DNA from: RCC90-49c sp051016155
Lineage (GTDB): Bacteria; Bacteroidota; Bacteroidia; Cytophagales; Amoebophilaceae
Reading direction: 5' to 3'
Length of the DNA stretch: 64,000 nt
Assembly (NCBI GenBank): GCA_051016155.1
Contig: CP136537.1
Location: 1,382,064 to 1,446,063 of the forward strand
The notes under the pieces: model-generated
What the model saw: only the letters and a program-made list of their open reading frames with translations
Told to the model about the DNA's origin: nothing
Database searches by the model: none
Translations under genes and position numbers: made by a program
Shown: positions 63,748 through 64,000 of the stretch, in pieces
How positions within the stretch are numbered: the stretch's first letter is position 1
Layout: the number at the start of each line of letters is the position of its first letter

Positions 63748-64000
63748 TGTAGTAGTTGAAATTTAATCTGACATTGGTTAAATTGTACAACAACTAAAAC
63801 TACTACAACCGTGAACTTAAATCAGAAGATGAGCCAACCCAAAATTGGACTGCTTGAACTCGCTAAGAGCCTGGGCAACATCTCGGCTGCTTGCTAAACC
63901 TTGGGGTACAGTCGAGACAGCTACTATCGTTTTAAAGAGCTCTTTGAGACAGGAGGGCAAGAAGCATTGCTAGAGATCAGTCGCAAAAAGCCTATCCTGG
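63748..64000 (+). pseudogene. 5' part of an IS481 copy with nonsense codon, runs off the window
   Basis: Left terminal repeat and the first 63 or so codons match the IS481 transposase at 56617 (GTG start at 63811). Codon 29 is TAA (63895-63897) where the complete copy has AAA, and ATG is TTG at codon 31. It continues past the window edge. Confidence 0.88.

Overview
The window looks like part of the chromosome of an obligate intracellular Bacteroidota bacterium. The best guess is the Amoebophilaceae (Amoebophilus/Cardinium relatives). This is inferred from gene content, not from a 16S gene, which the window lacks. The supporting signs are: a lone contractile-injection-system spike (VgrG/Afp8 type), an AAA-ATPase/PD-(D/E)XK nuclease of the kind multiplied in these symbionts, a NACHT-type NTPase, many lipoproteins, very heavy insertion-sequence load with solo IS ends and broken transposases, scattered respiratory genes (nuoH and nuoI apart, atpD alone), and the Bacteroidota-typical pair nif3 plus C4 zinc-ribbon protein.

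Layout. 0-5.4 kb: 3'-truncated NACHT lipoprotein gene, then a nest of one complete IS3 element, an inverted partial IS3 and two tandem IS481 3' fragments. 5.4-16.7 kb: zinc ribbon/nif3, an IS5-family element with a probable -1 frameshift, a small beta-barrel protein, atpD, recO, a SPOR-exbB-exbD-tonB operon, tag and a lipoprotein. 16.8-30.7 kb: dnaE, thioredoxin, a 1156-residue symporter/kinase-like/(p)ppGpp-hydrolase fusion, a PLD nuclease, the division genes ftsQ-ftsA-ftsZ and the AAA-ATPase nuclease. 31-42 kb: Na+/H+ antiporter, IS3 relics, gyrB-ppk, gapA, a tandem pair of paralogous lipoproteins and a porin. 42-50 kb: an EndoQ-UvrD fusion, nuoH, a frameshifted lipoprotein with a MITE-like element, and argS. 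50-56.5 kb: rsmA, an HTH protein, tRNA-Asn, vgrG, a lipoprotein, nuoI and a GIY-YIG protein. 56.5-64 kb: a complete IS481 element, tRNA-Arg, nhaC broken by an in-frame amber codon, an IS5-family element broken by an in-frame TGA, a degenerate receiver domain, initiator tRNA-Met, era, and the start of a dead IS481 copy.

How the genes fit together. The core replication, division, translation and repair genes (dnaE, gyrB, ftsQAZ, argS, rsmA, era, recO, tag) are intact. Energy functions are present as dispersed pieces (atpD, nuoH, nuoI, gapA, ppk, Na+/H+ antiporters). The envelope set (TonB/ExbBD, porin, lipoproteins) and the injection-spike and NACHT genes fit life inside a eukaryotic host.

Intergenic DNA is unusual. 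It carries two dispersed families that the genes do not explain: (1) blocks with a degenerate 8-base period built on TCATTG/CAATGA, and (2) longer partly palindromic elements containing CTCAACATGACAG and GGGATGTTTCG. Near-identical inverted copies of family 2 bracket the vgrG-lipoprotein-nuoI segment (about 52.0-56.1 kb). The strongest candidates for something new are the transporter-alarmone hydrolase fusion and the period-8 intergenic repeats.
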